From Rhizoclosmatium globosum (Eukaryota > Chytridiomycota > Chytridiomycetes > Chytridiales > Chytriomycetaceae), in assembly GCA_002104985.1 (NCBI GenBank), contig MCGO01000054.1:223975-287974 (forward strand): DNA of 64,000 nt. The letters run 5' to 3'. A program made the translations under genes and the position numbers. The notes below the pieces were generated by a model. The model made no database searches and was not told where the DNA came from. It worked only from the letters and a program-made list of their open reading frames with translations. This document shows positions 22,705-34,133 of this stretch, piece by piece; the first letter of the stretch is position 1, and each line of letters begins with the position of its first letter.

Positions 22705-23217
22705 ATGATCCAACTCCTCTTCCTCCTCGCCCTCACTTCTGCACACGCCCTTGCCCAAAACTGCGACTGGTGGTTCAACTCTGTCTACAACAGTCCAAAC
22801 ACTTACAAGCTCGTCCGCCCAAAGACCAATGGCTTCGCTAACTGTCTTCCTGTTGATCAAAGTTTCTTCAAGTGTAGCTACCTCATGTCTCCAGACGGAC
22901 GCACAACCTTGACATTGCAACAAGATGGAAACCTTGTCGCGTTGCATTACGAGGAAAAGGCGGGCTGTGGTCCAAGCTCTGGTAAATCATGCTGGGTCTC
23001 CAAGTGGAACGCGCAGCTTTGGGGAAAGGGTGGGTACGGGCAAGGTGCTGCGTACTGTTTGAACCAAGGGTTCCGATTCATGTGTGCAGAAACTAGTTCT
23101 GCACCTGTTTTCATGGTTGCCGGACCAACTGGTGACCTGTGTGTTCGCAATGACGGACGTATTGTTTTGTACTCTGATAATGGGGCTCGTGAGATTTGGA
23201 GTGTTGCTGTTGCTTAA
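22705..23217 (+). CDS. Secreted B-lectin-like (mannose-binding fold) protein
   Basis: Single exon of 170 aa. The signal peptide is MIQLLFLLALTSAHALA. Two repeats of the bulb-lectin signature QxDGNxVxY are visible as LQQDGNLVALHY and RNDGRIVLYS, followed by the usual Trp (EIWS). Several Cys pairs suggest a disulfide-stabilised secreted protein. B-lectins bind mannose-type glycans; the second Asn of the motif is Arg in the last repeat, so binding there may be lost. The gene stands alone, next to a tRNA-Arg. Confidence 0.75.
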   Translation: MIQLLFLLALTSAHALAQNCDWWFNSVYNSPNTYKLVRPKTNGFANCLPVDQSFFKCSYLMSPDGRTTLTLQQDGNLVALHYEEKAGCGPSSGKSCWVSKWNAQLWGKGGYGQGAAYCLNQGFRFMCAETSSAPVFMVAGPTGDLCVRNDGRIVLYSDNGAREIWSVAVA

Positions 23218-23524
23218 TGGATTGTTGCAAGATGCATTGAAATAAAGATCAGGTTATCAATACACTTAAGTATATAAAGAAAATTAAGAGCAAGTGTTAC
23301 TCTGTAGTTGCCTCTGTAGTTGAGTGAATTAATAACTGTTTTTTGGTCTTTACGGAAGGGGAATGTCATTGTATAGTCAAGAAGAACGATCGCTCTGCAT
23401 TTCAATTTACTAACCCAGATTGTCGAAAGACACCTATGCAATTTAGCATACATATTTAATTTATTTTAATCCATCAATTGAATGGATTTATATCATCTAG
23501 CAATTCTTCGGCATAAAACCGCAT
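23218..23524. other. Intergenic, tRNA 5' flank
   Basis: Nothing coding. A short stretch (TATATAAAGAAAATTAAGAGCAAG...GTTACTC) resembles AAGAATAAGAGTTACTCC upstream of tRNA-Arg copy 1, so the duplication that spread the tRNA may include part of this flank. Confidence 0.4.
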
Positions 23525-23597
23525 GGGCGTATGGCAAAATGGTTACCGCGCTTGACTACGAATCAAGAGATTCCAGGTTCGACCCCTGGTACGCTCG
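23525..23597 (+). tRNA. tRNA-Arg (ACG), copy 3
   Basis: Same 73-nt body as copies at 332-404 and 1107-1179, with anticodon ACG, the same T-run and the downstream GTTTTGGCGGCGGCGGGCAGGT. Confidence 0.95.
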
Positions 23598-24294
23598 TTT
23601 TGGCGGCGGCGGGCAGGTAGTGGCGCGGTCGCTGACGGTGGAAGTGTTGAAAAAGCTGGAGATGACACCTGGACCTCATGACGTAATCCACTGTGTCCTT
23701 AACGTCTTAAATTTCTCACAAGTTTTCAAATGGTGGTAGAATGGCGATGAGTGAGCCGTAGGTGACGGCGGATTGACGCGTTGGTGGTTAAAGTTTTTGA
23801 GAGAAGACAGGTTTGAAGGAATTTCAGCTCCCTCCTTTACGTGTTGCTATCTTAAATGGTTTACCCGAGAATTGCTTGGTAACAATGAAGGATTGTTATT
23901 TTCCAGAGTTTGAGATTGAATGTCCTGACATTTGACAGTGCTGAACCATGTAGTCATGAACCATCAGAGTCTTACTTCGATTTATTGAAGATTGGATCGT
24001 ATTCTTTTACGTCTTATTTCAGTCGATATTACATACATTCAAATAAGGTGCATAACCGCGCAGAGAAATTGATAACTTTAACTTACCCCAGGATGCAAGC
24101 ATTCATTTGTAGGATCAGGCATGATGTTATCGCATATTTTTTATTATAAGACCAAAGGAACGAAGAGGAAGTGTCTGGAACTCAAATTTTGAAATTTCTG
24201 AGGTGGCTTGAAACTGAAACGCGAACCGGAGACACCTGACAACATCAAAACATCTGCATAGAGACACCAGTGCTGTGGCTTCAAAGAATTCTCC
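23598..24294. other. Intergenic, no gene seen
   Basis: Only short open frames without any family likeness. Left part is the conserved tRNA-Arg 3' flank; right part is the likely promoter of the LPMO-like gene. Confidence 0.45.
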
Positions 24295-25464
24295 ATGAAA
24301 CTGCACATCTGTTCACTGCTCTTGGTCGGCTCCTTTGTTTCCGCCCATGGCATGTTATATGGCCCCAATGGACTGGCGGATACTGAAACTCTCGGATCGA
24401 CTCGAGGATATGATAAAGTGGGCATCTTAATTGATAGCTTGCGTGCTCCATCGGATCCAACTGCTTTCTGTCGTAATGCTCCTGCATCGAGTTCGAGAGT
24501 ACCATTTATTCTTAGCCCGTCGGGGTCCTCACATTCTGTTGCACTTGCATTCTCACTTGGGTCTCAGCATATAGGGTAAGCTTAAAAGATTGCTGTCGTG
24601 AAGATATTAAGCCTTTATTCTTTCAGGGAGTGTTCATTGGAGCTAATCAACCCAGTAACCAACACAAGAACTGTAATTGCTTCTGTTGATGGTCCAAAAG
24701 GGTGTGCTACAATGCCAAACATCTCTCCTGCATTCGAAAGCACAAAACTCGCCCCAGCAAACGTACAATGTCCTCAAAATGTACCAAAGGGGCTTCGAAC
24801 AAATGACATGTGCACGTTCGACTGGAACTTCACTCTTATGAATGTGGAAAATGTAGACTGTACGGATTGTATTCTAAGATGGAGTTGGACGGGGAGACAT
24901 GTTGCTGCCACTGAGCATTTTGAGAACTGCATTGATGTGACGATTGTGAAAGCTGGTGGAGTTGTTGCGTCACAACCAGTTCAAGTTCCGCAATTAGATC
25001 AAGTTGTTCCTGAGATGAATGCTACCGCTGATAAAAGCCTACCAGGTAATCCAGGAATCACCCAAGAGGTTACAGCAGTCAAGGTTACGGCTACCACAAA
25101 ATTTCAAGCTTTTGAAAATCCCGTGAATTCGCTCTCCATGGACGTACCAAACACGTCAACTGCTTCATCATTTGTCTCAAGCACGACTACGTATATTTCC
25201 GATTCGCCGATTGTTACAATGGCTCCACCACGATTGCAAAACTATTTGAATGTGGCAAATCAGCCTGTGGCAACAACATCAACACTCTCCACTTCTACAT
25301 TCACGTTAACTTCAATAATGCAAACATCAACCACAGCAATGGCGACCAAGACCTCCGAACCTCCGAAGGTTGCTCCAACAATAATTCCAGAAAAGCCAAA
25401 CCAACCTTACAATTTACCTCAAATTACGATCCCAAAAAAGAAATGCCCTCCTCGCCTTCGATAA
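24295..25464 (+). CDS. Secreted LPMO-like copper oxygenase with Ser/Thr-rich tail
   Basis: Two exons (24295-24575 and 24627-25464). The signal peptide ends in SFVSA, so the mature protein would begin with His (HGMLYGP), as required for the histidine brace of lytic polysaccharide monooxygenases. A core of about 190 residues has several Cys and the block CTDCILRWSWTGRH followed by ENCIDVTI. This is the usual LPMO pattern of a second brace His followed by a Cys-bearing strand. Such enzymes oxidatively cut chitin or cellulose outside the cell. The C-terminal third is Ser/Thr/Pro-rich, like a glycosylated linker, with no carbohydrate-binding module seen. The AA family cannot be fixed by eye. Confidence 0.6.
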
Positions 25465-25634
25465 ACTTTCTTCCTTGCTATTGTACAATAAACATTCAAT
25501 AATGTAAACAAATATCTTCGCCACCGTTTTGAACTATCCAAACAAATACTGCGCATTCCCTCACACCGAAAAACTCACCCAAAAGCAGCCTTCATTGCTT
25601 CTTCATTCCAAAACAAATACCAAAAACAACTGAA

Positions 25635-26514
25635 ATGCTTCTCCAACAATCTGCTCTTGCTCTTATCGCCTTTACGCTCCTCTCGCTTGCAGTTCCGACC
25701 CCACAATCACCAGAAACCATCGCTCAAATCCAACAAATCCAGCAAATGCAAGCCTCCTCACCAGACCAAACTGGAGCTACTCAAGCCGCTCTCCAGTCCC
25801 AAATCAACGCCATTGCTGCCCAGCCACAGTCAAGCACCTGGACTGGAACCAACCCTACCCAAAACGCGTACTTGTCGCAGATCCAGGCCCTTCAACAGCA
25901 GTTGGGTGCTACCACTGACGCCGCGGCTCAAGCTGCTATTCTTCAGCAGATTGTGAATGTTCAGGGACAAATGAATCAGGCTGCGGTTACGACGAACGGA
26001 TGGAATGGGAGTCCGTATTGGGGACAGAATTGGAATGGTGCAAATGGGTGGTATGGAAACGCGTGGAATGGTAATGGGTGGAATGGGAATCAGCAGGCGT
26101 TCTTGGCGCAGATTCAGGCGTTGCAGCAGCAGTTGACTGCGACTACTGATGTGAATGCTCAGGCTGCGATTCAGGCCCAGATTAACGCTGTTACTGTAAG
26201 ATTTTTTACTTTTAAGCTTGAGGGATATTGTTAACGCTTCTTATTCACAGGCCCAAATGAATAACCAAGCGGCTGCTGCAAGTGCTTGGAACCCATACTG
26301 GAATAACGGAGCTCAGAGTGGCTGGAATGGCGTGAATGCTTGGAATGTCGCTCCCAACGCTTGGAATACTGGATTGACTGCGAATCAGAATCATAACGCA
26401 GCGTTGACGGCCCAGATTCAAGCTATGCAGCAGCAAATGGCTACCATGACTGACCCGAACGCTCAGGCTGCCGTGAACGCGCAGATTGCTGCTGTTCAAG
26501 CCCAGATGGTTTAA
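25635..26514 (+). CDS. Secreted W/N/Q-rich repeat protein
   Basis: Two exons (about 25635-26195 and 26251-26514). A signal peptide (MLLQQSALALIAFTLLSLAV) precedes a low-complexity protein with two alternating elements. One is a helical repeat LxQIQALQQQLxATTDxxAQAA, seen three times (around 25880, 26103 and 26408). The other is a Trp/Asn/Gly-rich block (NGWNGSPYWGQNWNGANGWY, WNGNGWNGN, WNPYWNNGAQSGWNG). No family is recognised. The Trp-rich blocks could bind glycans and the Gln-rich helices could self-assemble, so a wall or adhesive matrix role is possible but speculative. Confidence 0.65.
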
Positions 26515-26677
26515 CGTGATGGTCTCCTTGCTTCATTTGCTTTTGATTTCAATAAATATGATCTGTGTATTTCCGTTAAACATCCTCTGAAAATTTTTGT
26601 TACACGCAAATCTCCACTTTCTAATTAGATCTCTACAAATTGGATCTTTCTTTGCTTTTTTTTTCCATTCTGCACCT

Positions 26678-28417
26678 ATGCTACTTCCAGTGCACTACCT
26701 GACCAGCTACCTGACTGCTGTCGTCCTTCTCGGATCTGTTGTTACCGCAAAAAGCTACTGCCAACCAACACAGCCCTGTTGGCCAAGCGTTAAACAGTGG
26801 AAGGCATTAAACGCATCAACAAACCACCGTTTGATTCAAGTGACTCCACTAGCCCGTCCTTGCTACTTGAACATCACGTCTGACGAATGCGGACTCGTCC
26901 AATCTATCTACTACGATGCAGCAGGCCGCACAGACTCTCCCGGTGCTTCGTTTTGGACAAACTACGAGACTTGTGGAAACAAGGACTGTGTTATGGATTT
27001 ACTCGTTCCTGGACTTGTTGTGGGGCCTGGATCTTGTGAGCTTGGAAGGTTGTCCCCTTACGCACTTGTTGCGTCTAGCCCTAAAGACATCTCTGCTGCG
27101 ATCTTGTTTGCGAAGCGGTACAATATCAAGGTTGTGATTAAAAATACGGGCCACGATCTTCAAGGACGTTCCTCGGCTCCGGGATCTCTCTTGATTTGGA
27201 CACATGAGATGAAACATAAGAAGTATTACCCACGGTTTGATGCTTGTGGTGCTTATAACCAGCCTGCTATTGCTATTGGAGCAGGAGTTCAAGGTCTTGA
27301 GGCATATACTTTTGCTGACTCGGTTGGGGTTACGATTCCAGGTGGTCATTGTCCTACTGTTGGACTTGCTGGTGGGTGGTTTAGCGGAGGTGGATATGGA
27401 TTTATGACTCCACTTTATGGGTTGGGAGTAGATAATGTATTGCAGGTAACGCTTGTGACTGCTGATGGTGTGACTCGAGTACTCAACAGCTGCTCTCCCG
27501 ACCGCGAATTGTTTTGGGCAATTCGCGGAGGCGGTGGAGGAACCTGGGGAGTTGTCACGGAAGTTGTGTTCAAGGTTTATCCTCAACAAGCCCTGATTTC
27601 ATTCGACTTTGAGTATACAGTCAGTGCTGACGCCACTTCTGCCAATGCGACAAGTCTATTGAAGGATTTTATAACTACTCTTGCGGCTATGCAACCAAGA
27701 ATGATGGCACTCAATGGAAGTGCTTCAGCTGTTTTGTCAAACTACCAAGTCGCAGGTGGCTACGTGATTCCTGGAAAAAACTTGAGCGCGATTCCAAAAG
27801 CATTTTCGCCCTTGACGAGTTTCTTTGCGAGATGGAATGGTCTGTTGACTGGAAACCACACCATCACACCACTCGAAAAGTTTATTGACATTCTTCCCAT
27901 CGCTTCTAAATGGGACTCGGAACTGTCTGGCGTCAGTGCTCGCATGTCTTCCCGTCTCATCCCAAAGTCATTGTTTAATAGCACCAACTCGATTTCCAAG
28001 CTGGCTGACGCGATTCTCGAAGGATACGCACTGAATATTCCTCCTGGCTCACCTCAATCTCAAGTCCCACTGTTGGCCTCGCTTCCAATCTTTATTGTTA
28101 TGGAAGGTCCGTATAACCACCAGGATAATTCTGAGACCGCTATTCACTCAGCTTGGAGAGACATGTACTGGTTTGTTTATTACCAAAACGGATGGACAAA
28201 GAACTTGGCGGAACTGGCGCCGATTGTGAGTAGTGCTGTTTCAGTCGCTGCTGATCCGTTGCGTGCGCTGACTCCTGGATTTGGTACTTATTTTAATGAA
28301 GCTGATGTGGATGAAAAGGATTGGAAGAGTGCGTTCTTTGGAGAGAATTATGATCGGTTGTTGAAGGTTAAGAAAAAGTATGATCTGTATTTTATTTTAA
28401 TGATACTGATGGGCTAA
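26678..28417 (+). CDS. Secreted FAD-linked oxidase (PCMH/berberine-bridge type)
   Basis: Single exon, ATG at 26678 with a signal peptide-like LTAVVLLGSVVTA. It carries the FAD-binding PCMH fold: VVIKNTGHDLQGRS, whose His is the usual covalent FAD attachment site; IPGGHCPTVGLAGGWFSGGGYG; LVTADGVTRVLN; and WAIRGGGGGTWGVVTEVVFK. The C-terminal BBE region is present (FGENYDRLLKVKKKYD), but then the family's usual LF...G-type ending is replaced by LYFILMILMG and a stop. A missed intron or a frame change at about 28380 is likely. Substrate unknown; these enzymes oxidise sugars, alcohols or secondary metabolites. Confidence 0.8.
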   Translation: MLLPVHYLTSYLTAVVLLGSVVTAKSYCQPTQPCWPSVKQWKALNASTNHRLIQVTPLARPCYLNITSDECGLVQSIYYDAAGRTDSPGASFWTNYETCGNKDCVMDLLVPGLVVGPGSCELGRLSPYALVASSPKDISAAILFAKRYNIKVVIKNTGHDLQGRSSAPGSLLIWTHEMKHKKYYPRFDACGAYNQPAIAIGAGVQGLEAYTFADSVGVTIPGGHCPTVGLAGGWFSGGGYGFMTPLYGLGVDNVLQVTLVTADGVTRVLNSCSPDRELFWAIRGGGGGTWGVVTEVVFKVYPQQALISFDFEYTVSADATSANATSLLKDFITTLAAMQPRMMALNGSASAVLSNYQVAGGYVIPGKNLSAIPKAFSPLTSFFARWNGLLTGNHTITPLEKFIDILPIASKWDSELSGVSARMSSRLIPKSLFNSTNSISKLADAILEGYALNIPPGSPQSQVPLLASLPIFIVMEGPYNHQDNSETAIHSAWRDMYWFVYYQNGWTKNLAELAPIVSSAVSVAADPLRALTPGFGTYFNEADVDEKDWKSAFFGENYDRLLKVKKKYDLYFILMILMG

Positions 28418-28469
28418 ATGGAGTGGGGGGCTAAATGCATTGAACTTCTTGAGAACCAGTTCAGAAGAA

Positions 28470-29486
28470 TCACTTCCAGACAGTAGAAACCATAGACAAC
28501 AAAGAGAACCTCTTTCCAGATTTCGCGTCAACGCTTTCTCTCTTCGCTTTTCCCTTCCCTTTCTCACGCGACTCATCCTCTGCATCAATCTCAGAATCTT
28601 CATCCAACTCAACAATTGAATCCACATCTCTTGAACTGGAGGAAGAACCAGACAATATTTCTTGAATTTGAAGCAATTTATCATGCGAGAGCGTCAACGC
28701 TTCCACCTTCGCCTGCAACTCCAAGTTCTCGAGTTCAAGTGATGAAAGACGCTTTGTGAGAGAAGAAACATGTTGAGCAGCCTTGTTTTCAGCGGATTGA
28801 GACTGTTTAAGGAGGTTGATTGATGTACGTTTTGCTGATTGGGATTCACGTTTCAGGCGTGTGAGGTCTTTTTGCATTTCTGGTGTGAAGGGGGTTTGAT
28901 TAGAATAGGGTTGGTAATTGGGCGTAAGATAGGGGAGGGGAGAATGAGAGGATTATACAATCTATTCCATGGTAGGTATACATATGCAAGTTGATTTGAA
29001 ATAGGTTGTTTGCTGATGGAATTGGATGGAAAGCAGAGGGGAAAACTCCGATCAGCGCACCTTTGAAATGGTCTTCGAAAAAGCGGCAGAATTCCGATCC
29101 TTCGACGGCAAAGTGCGTGCATGATTCACCTGAAGCGGCAGTGTAGGAACAGGGCCGGGACCTGGGGCTTTGTCAACCACCTTTTGATGAATTCGAGGGA
29201 AGGGCTTACGTGTTCTTGGGAAAGCCTGGATCTCTCGAGGGAATCTTTGTTGAATCGCCGGTGTTGTTGTATTTGCTGGTTGGATTGGATTGAAGTGGTT
29301 GGATGGTTAATGGTTCATAGCATTGACAGATAGCACGAGGGAGGGCACTTACAGCATTGTAATTGAGCCATTTGAAACCAAAGTTGGGCTAGTTGTTACT
29401 TTGGATCGGATTGAGGACGACGAGCTTGAAGAAGGTGCTTCGTATTCAACAAGGCTCAAAGTGCGGCTGCATTCGATTGTTAGCAT
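28470..29486 (-). CDS. Coiled-coil protein with short Cys-rich N-terminal segment (model uncertain)
   Basis: The last exon (28470-about 28877) encodes a strong coiled coil (RLKRESQSAKRTSINLLKQ, SLTKRLSSLELENLELQAKV). An acidic stretch (DSIVELDEDSEIDAEDE) and a basic KGKAKRE follow. Upstream, an exon near 29055-29145 reads CSYTAASGESCTHF...EFC, which recalls a small zinc-binding Cys motif. A possible first exon begins with ATG at 29486. The splices between about 29370 and 28877 are not certain. No named family is recognised; a nuclear scaffold role is only a guess. Confidence 0.45.
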
Positions 29487-29856
29487 TGTTTAATGCAATT
29501 GCATCAATAAATATGCCCACATTTTGACCATGTTTGAATCGGCGGAAGAAGTTGATGGCATCGCTTTGGTTTTGCTTTTGCTTTTTCGTGAGCTTGTTTC
29601 CCCACCCATCTGGACCATCTATTCTCTTGGATTCTAGGGTTATGTAGATATCTTCATAGGAAAATACAGGAAAATAGTGTACTTTGAGGAAGATTTACAT
29701 CCAATCCAACAATGGACAATTTCTTTCTCAACACAGAGAACGGCCTTCTCCGTTTCAAAGAGGATCGTTTGCTTTATTATCGCAGTTGCTCTTGTTCGTT
29801 GAATACCGGCGTCCTATTCTCCTCTTCAAAGCGACCGTTTTCGAAACAACCCAGAA
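29487..29856. other. Intergenic / promoter of EFHC-like gene
   Basis: No supportable gene. This is the space between two divergent genes (coiled-coil gene on minus, EFHC on plus), so it probably carries both promoters. Confidence 0.4.
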
Positions 29857-32121
29857 ATGACCACACACGAAATTATTCCCTTCCTTCCTGGAAACACCTT
29901 CAGAGACGTCACGGTACGCAAAATCTGATGAACACCTATCTTATTTAAGACTCAATATTCCTCCACAAAACAGAAAACCGACTTTCGTAAGCCACACTCA
30001 CTCGACTATCGCAACGGCTACGCGATCCAACCACAACCACTTCTTGGAATCGGACTCGAACCCATCGAAACAAACGAAAAGATTGATCCATATGCTCTGT
30101 TGGAGCAGATTCAAAGTGACCCTGCTATCACGTATGGTGATAAACAGTTTCATAAGGCTAGTTTGCCTGCACCGCGATTCGTGCCTGCTCATGTCGCGTT
30201 TGATAAAGTCGTGAGTGTTATTTTTTGTATAGACTTTGTGGGGGTTAATCGGCAAAATTATGATAAAAGGTTTTGAGATTCGATGGGTACTTCAAGCAAA
30301 CTGTTCACGAGAGCACAGAACAATACCATCTTCGTAAAATCAAGATTTATTATTTTGTTGAGGACGACTCCATCTCTGTCGTTGAACCTCCTGTTGAAAA
30401 CTCGGGTATCCCTCAAGGTGTCTTGATCAAACGCCAACGACTCCCAAAGAACTCGACAGAGTTTTATACGGTCCGTGACTTTAATGTGGGCATTAATATC
30501 ACGTTTTATGGAAAGACGTTCCGGATTGTTAGTTGTGATAAGTTTACTGCTGTAAGTTGCTTTTGTTGTGATGTCGCAGAGAAGTGGTGGATTAACTTTA
30601 TATGTTGGACAGAAATACTTGAAGGAGACTGAAGGCATTGAAGTGGGACCACCTGAACCCGTCCCCGTCGACACCTACCAAGCCATTAGAAACCGGCCCC
30701 TCCGCAACCAAACTCAAGGCAAAGACCACAACGACAAACTCCGCCGGTTCCTCGAAAACGACCGCAAAGTCCTCCGCTTCTTCTGCATTTGGGACGACAG
30801 AGACAGCATGTTTGGCGAGATCCGAGAATTTGTCATTCATTATTACCTTGTGGATGATTGTGTTGAAGTCCGTGAGGTTAAGAAACCGAATAACGGGCGT
30901 GATCCGTTCCCCATTTTGTTGAGGAAGCAGAGGTTGCCTAAAAGTTTTACGGAGTTGAGTGGTGAGTTTTTTTTTTTTGTTTTTTGGTGGAGGGAGGGGG
31001 AAGTTGGGGTTGCTGATATTTTTTGGTTTTTTGGGCAGATGTGAATGATACGTCCAAGTATACGTGGAAGGACTTTAAGATTGGAGGTGTTATTAATGTT
31101 CTTGGACGTAACTTTTTGATGTGAGTGGTTTGTTTGACGAGTCGGGGTATTGACGAAAACTGGATAGTCGTGACTGTGATGATTACACAAAGAGGTACTA
31201 CCAAGAAAACCTCAACACCCCTCTTGAAAGCATGCGTGCCATTCCACTTGACGGATACATTCGTACCAACAATGGACCCACTGAAATCGAGATTCCTCCG
31301 TACAACGGCTACGGAAGTGTCGAGGACTCTCTTGGAAGCTGCAAGTACCTCGTGCTTAAACCACCCAAAAAAGATTTCATCAAGATGCTTGAGAATGAAC
31401 ATAAAGTCCTGCGGTTTGTTGCACGGATGGTATGTAAACCATTCCCAAAAATGAATTGAAACTGATGAACCCGTAAACGACAGGATTCTAAACACCGTGA
31501 AGACTTGAACCGCCGCTTCGTCATTTCGTACCGCCTCGCAGACGATACCATTACAATCTACGAGCCGCCACAACGTAACGCGGGTGTACTCGGCGGGAAA
31601 TGGATGGAACGCACTCACGTCTTGAAACCTGGGTCTTCGTTGAACGATCCAAACGGGCCTAGTTACTATGACGTTGCGGATTTGTTTGTTGGCGCGACTG
31701 TCGTGTTCTTTAAACACAAGTTTATTCTGTTGGATGCGGATGAGTTTGTGTTTAATTACTTGGAGCATATCCTTGAGACTACTGGAGCGAAGGGGCCTGC
31801 GTTTGATATGAGTAATCAGAGGGTTGTGTTGGAACGGTTGAGAGGGGCTGTGAAGGCTGTGGGGCCGGCGGCGAAGGGGGAAGTTGATAAGCGGATTAAA
31901 GGGGCTGTTGTAGGTGGATTGGTGGACCGGAAGCATGTTTTGGAGGCTTGTAGGGATGTTTTTGGGGATAAGCTTGGGGAACATGTGAGTTTTGGTTATG
32001 TGATTTGGCTGAATGTCTGATGATATTATTGTAGGAAACCATTACTATTTTGCGCATGTTCGAGCCGGAGATGCGGAAAGTAGACTACAATAAGTTGATT
32101 CAAGGGCTCGCTAATTGTTAG
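29857..32121 (+). CDS. EFHC/Rib72-like ciliary doublet protein with three DM10 domains
   Basis: About seven exons. Three DM10 (DUF1126) domains are visible. The first reads [13 protein letters not shown]...[17 protein letters not shown]...[13 protein letters not shown]. The second reads [20 protein letters not shown]...[15 protein letters not shown]...[13 protein letters not shown]. The third reads LRFVARM...[23 protein letters not shown]...[24 protein letters not shown]1/Rib72 is a microtubule inner protein that binds the inside of axonemal doublets. The N-terminal segment ([10 protein letters not shown]) fits this family. The C-terminal exon ([11 protein letters not shown]) is helical; an EF-hand there is not obvious. 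Its presence indicates a fungus with motile zoospores. Confidence 0.88.
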
Positions 32122-32342
32122 AACCTTTCCTTGAGAGTTTTTAAATATTTCCTCGCTTTTTTGCACAGCCTCTCTTTCTTTTATTTTCTTTTCTTTGCAT
32201 TAAAACTCAGTAATAAAGCACGAATTCTCATTTGTTTCAGTGTTGGAAGGGGAAAGGTGATCTTGTTTCGAATTGTGACCTGTCAATTTGGAGATGGAGT
32301 GGAGGGGGAAGAAGTGTTTCGGAAACAGACCAACACCAACAA

Positions 32343-33922
32343 ATGGCCTCAGTAGACAATGAGCAGCTTCTGTATGGACTAGACAAGGAGGTACAGTGGC
32401 AGTGCATCGTACTAATACACTTAGTAACCATGAAACTAGTTGGCTGAAAAGGCTGCTGCCAAGTACGATCCAGTCCGCGAAAGAGAAGCCCGCGAGTTCA
32501 TTGAGATTGTTTCAGGCTCGGCCTTTCCCTCAGACAACTTTCACGACTCGCTCAAAGACGGTGTTCTCCTGTGCCAGGTCAGTATCAAAGAAAGGTGCAT
32601 GCTCAACTAGTCAGCTAACCCTAAGTCCCAATTCTCCAATTCTCCAATTCAGATGATGAACAACATTCTTCCAAACAACCAAATCAAAATCGCTGTGAGC
32701 AAAATGCCGTTCAAACAAATGGAGAACATTGGCTTCTTTCTGGATCGGGTTGAGTTGTTGGGCGTTCCTCCACACGAGCGATTCATGACGATTGATTTGT
32801 ATGAGGCAAAGAACATGAATCAGGTTGGTGCTTTTTGTGTAGATTCGGGTTGGATGGTTGAGGGGATGCTGATCGTGGGTTTAGGTCATCAATACCATCT
32901 TTTCAGTGTCCCGCCATGCTGCGGCGAAGGGCTTCCAGGGGCCACTACTTGGTCCTAAATTGACGGAAAAGAACGAGAGAGTGTTTACTGAGGAGCAGTT
33001 GATGGAGGCGAGGGCCATGCCAACTAAATTGATGAGCTATTCTACCAATGTCAGCAGTGGATTGCGATCAACGGGACGCAGAGAAATTGGAGGAAAGTAC
33101 TTGGACAAGGAAGCTGGCGAGGATGTTGCCACTGCTGCCGAAGTTGTTGTCGCAAGAAGTGCTCCTTCAGTCCAACAAACTCCAGTTGTTCAACAGAAAC
33201 CAGTTGTGGTTGCCCAGGCGCCACCAACCCTCGTTTCTCCACCTTTTGTTTCTCCACCAGTAATTGTGGCAGAGGTTCCAAAGGTTGAACCGGTAACTGC
33301 AGCTGTTGCTTCCGTCAGTCTCCGTGATGCATCACCAACGGCTGCACGCAGAGCTGCATCTCGTCCTCGTACTTCAAACAACAATTCTGCAACTTCTCCA
33401 TCTGCTTCTCCCTCCCGTGCAGCTGCTGTTACTGCTGCACCAATCCAACCACCAACCCAGCCACAGCAGCAACAACAGCCTCAATACCAACCACCCATCG
33501 CAAAGGAATCCCCATCCCCAATCCCGAAAGCGTCTACCCTCTCAATCACTCAATTCAAAACATACGCAGAGTACAAGGCCGCGAGAGCAGCGCTGGAAGC
33601 TGCGAACAAGGCTGGAACAGAATACGTTCCTGAGCCTGCTGTTACTACTGCTGCACCGGCGAGCAGTTACACAGCTCGACGAGGCGTATCGAGAAGCAGA
33701 GGCGGTGTTCCGGAGAGTGCTGGTACGCCTCCTGTTGCTCCTGTTGCTTCTGGTCCTGTCCTTCCTCAGCGTACTGTTTCGAGGGAGAGGTCGAGTAGCA
33801 GTGGACAAAGAGGGGCGAGTCGGTCTGTGGAACGGACTGGAAGAGGTGTGCATATTGTGAGAGAGTATCAGCGTCAACCTGCTGCAGAGAGTGAAGATGA
33901 GGTTGTTGTGTTTGACGATTGA
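32343..33922 (+). CDS. Calponin-homology (transgelin/Scp1-type) actin-binding protein with long tail
   Basis: Four exons. A single CH domain runs from YGLDKELAEKAAAKYDPVRE through FIEIVSGSAFP, SLKDGVLLCQMMNNILPN, FKQMENIGFFLDRVELLGV and FMTIDLYEAKNMNQVINTIFSVSRHAA. This is the calponin/transgelin arrangement and resembles yeast Scp1, an actin bundler. A calponin-like repeat may follow (SYSTNVSSGLRSTGRREIG). Then comes about 280 residues of Pro/Ala/Ser/Gln-rich, probably disordered tail with an EYKAARAALEAAN helix and an acidic end (ESEDEVVVFDD). The tail makes it roughly twice the length of Scp1. Confidence 0.85.
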
Positions 33923-34133
33923 AGTGTGTGAGTGTGTGTGGATATGTGAGATTTTCTTTTTCTTTGGATATATATAACATGAAATTAAAGAGTTGGCTTG
34001 TTTTGTTTTTATGTTATATGTGTCAACTGTCAAGTTTAGGTTTTGGTTGACCCTCACTGAACTCAACCAACATAACGGAAAGTATATTAGAGAAATACAG
34101 TAGGATGAGGCAAATGAAGGGGAAAAAAGAAAG

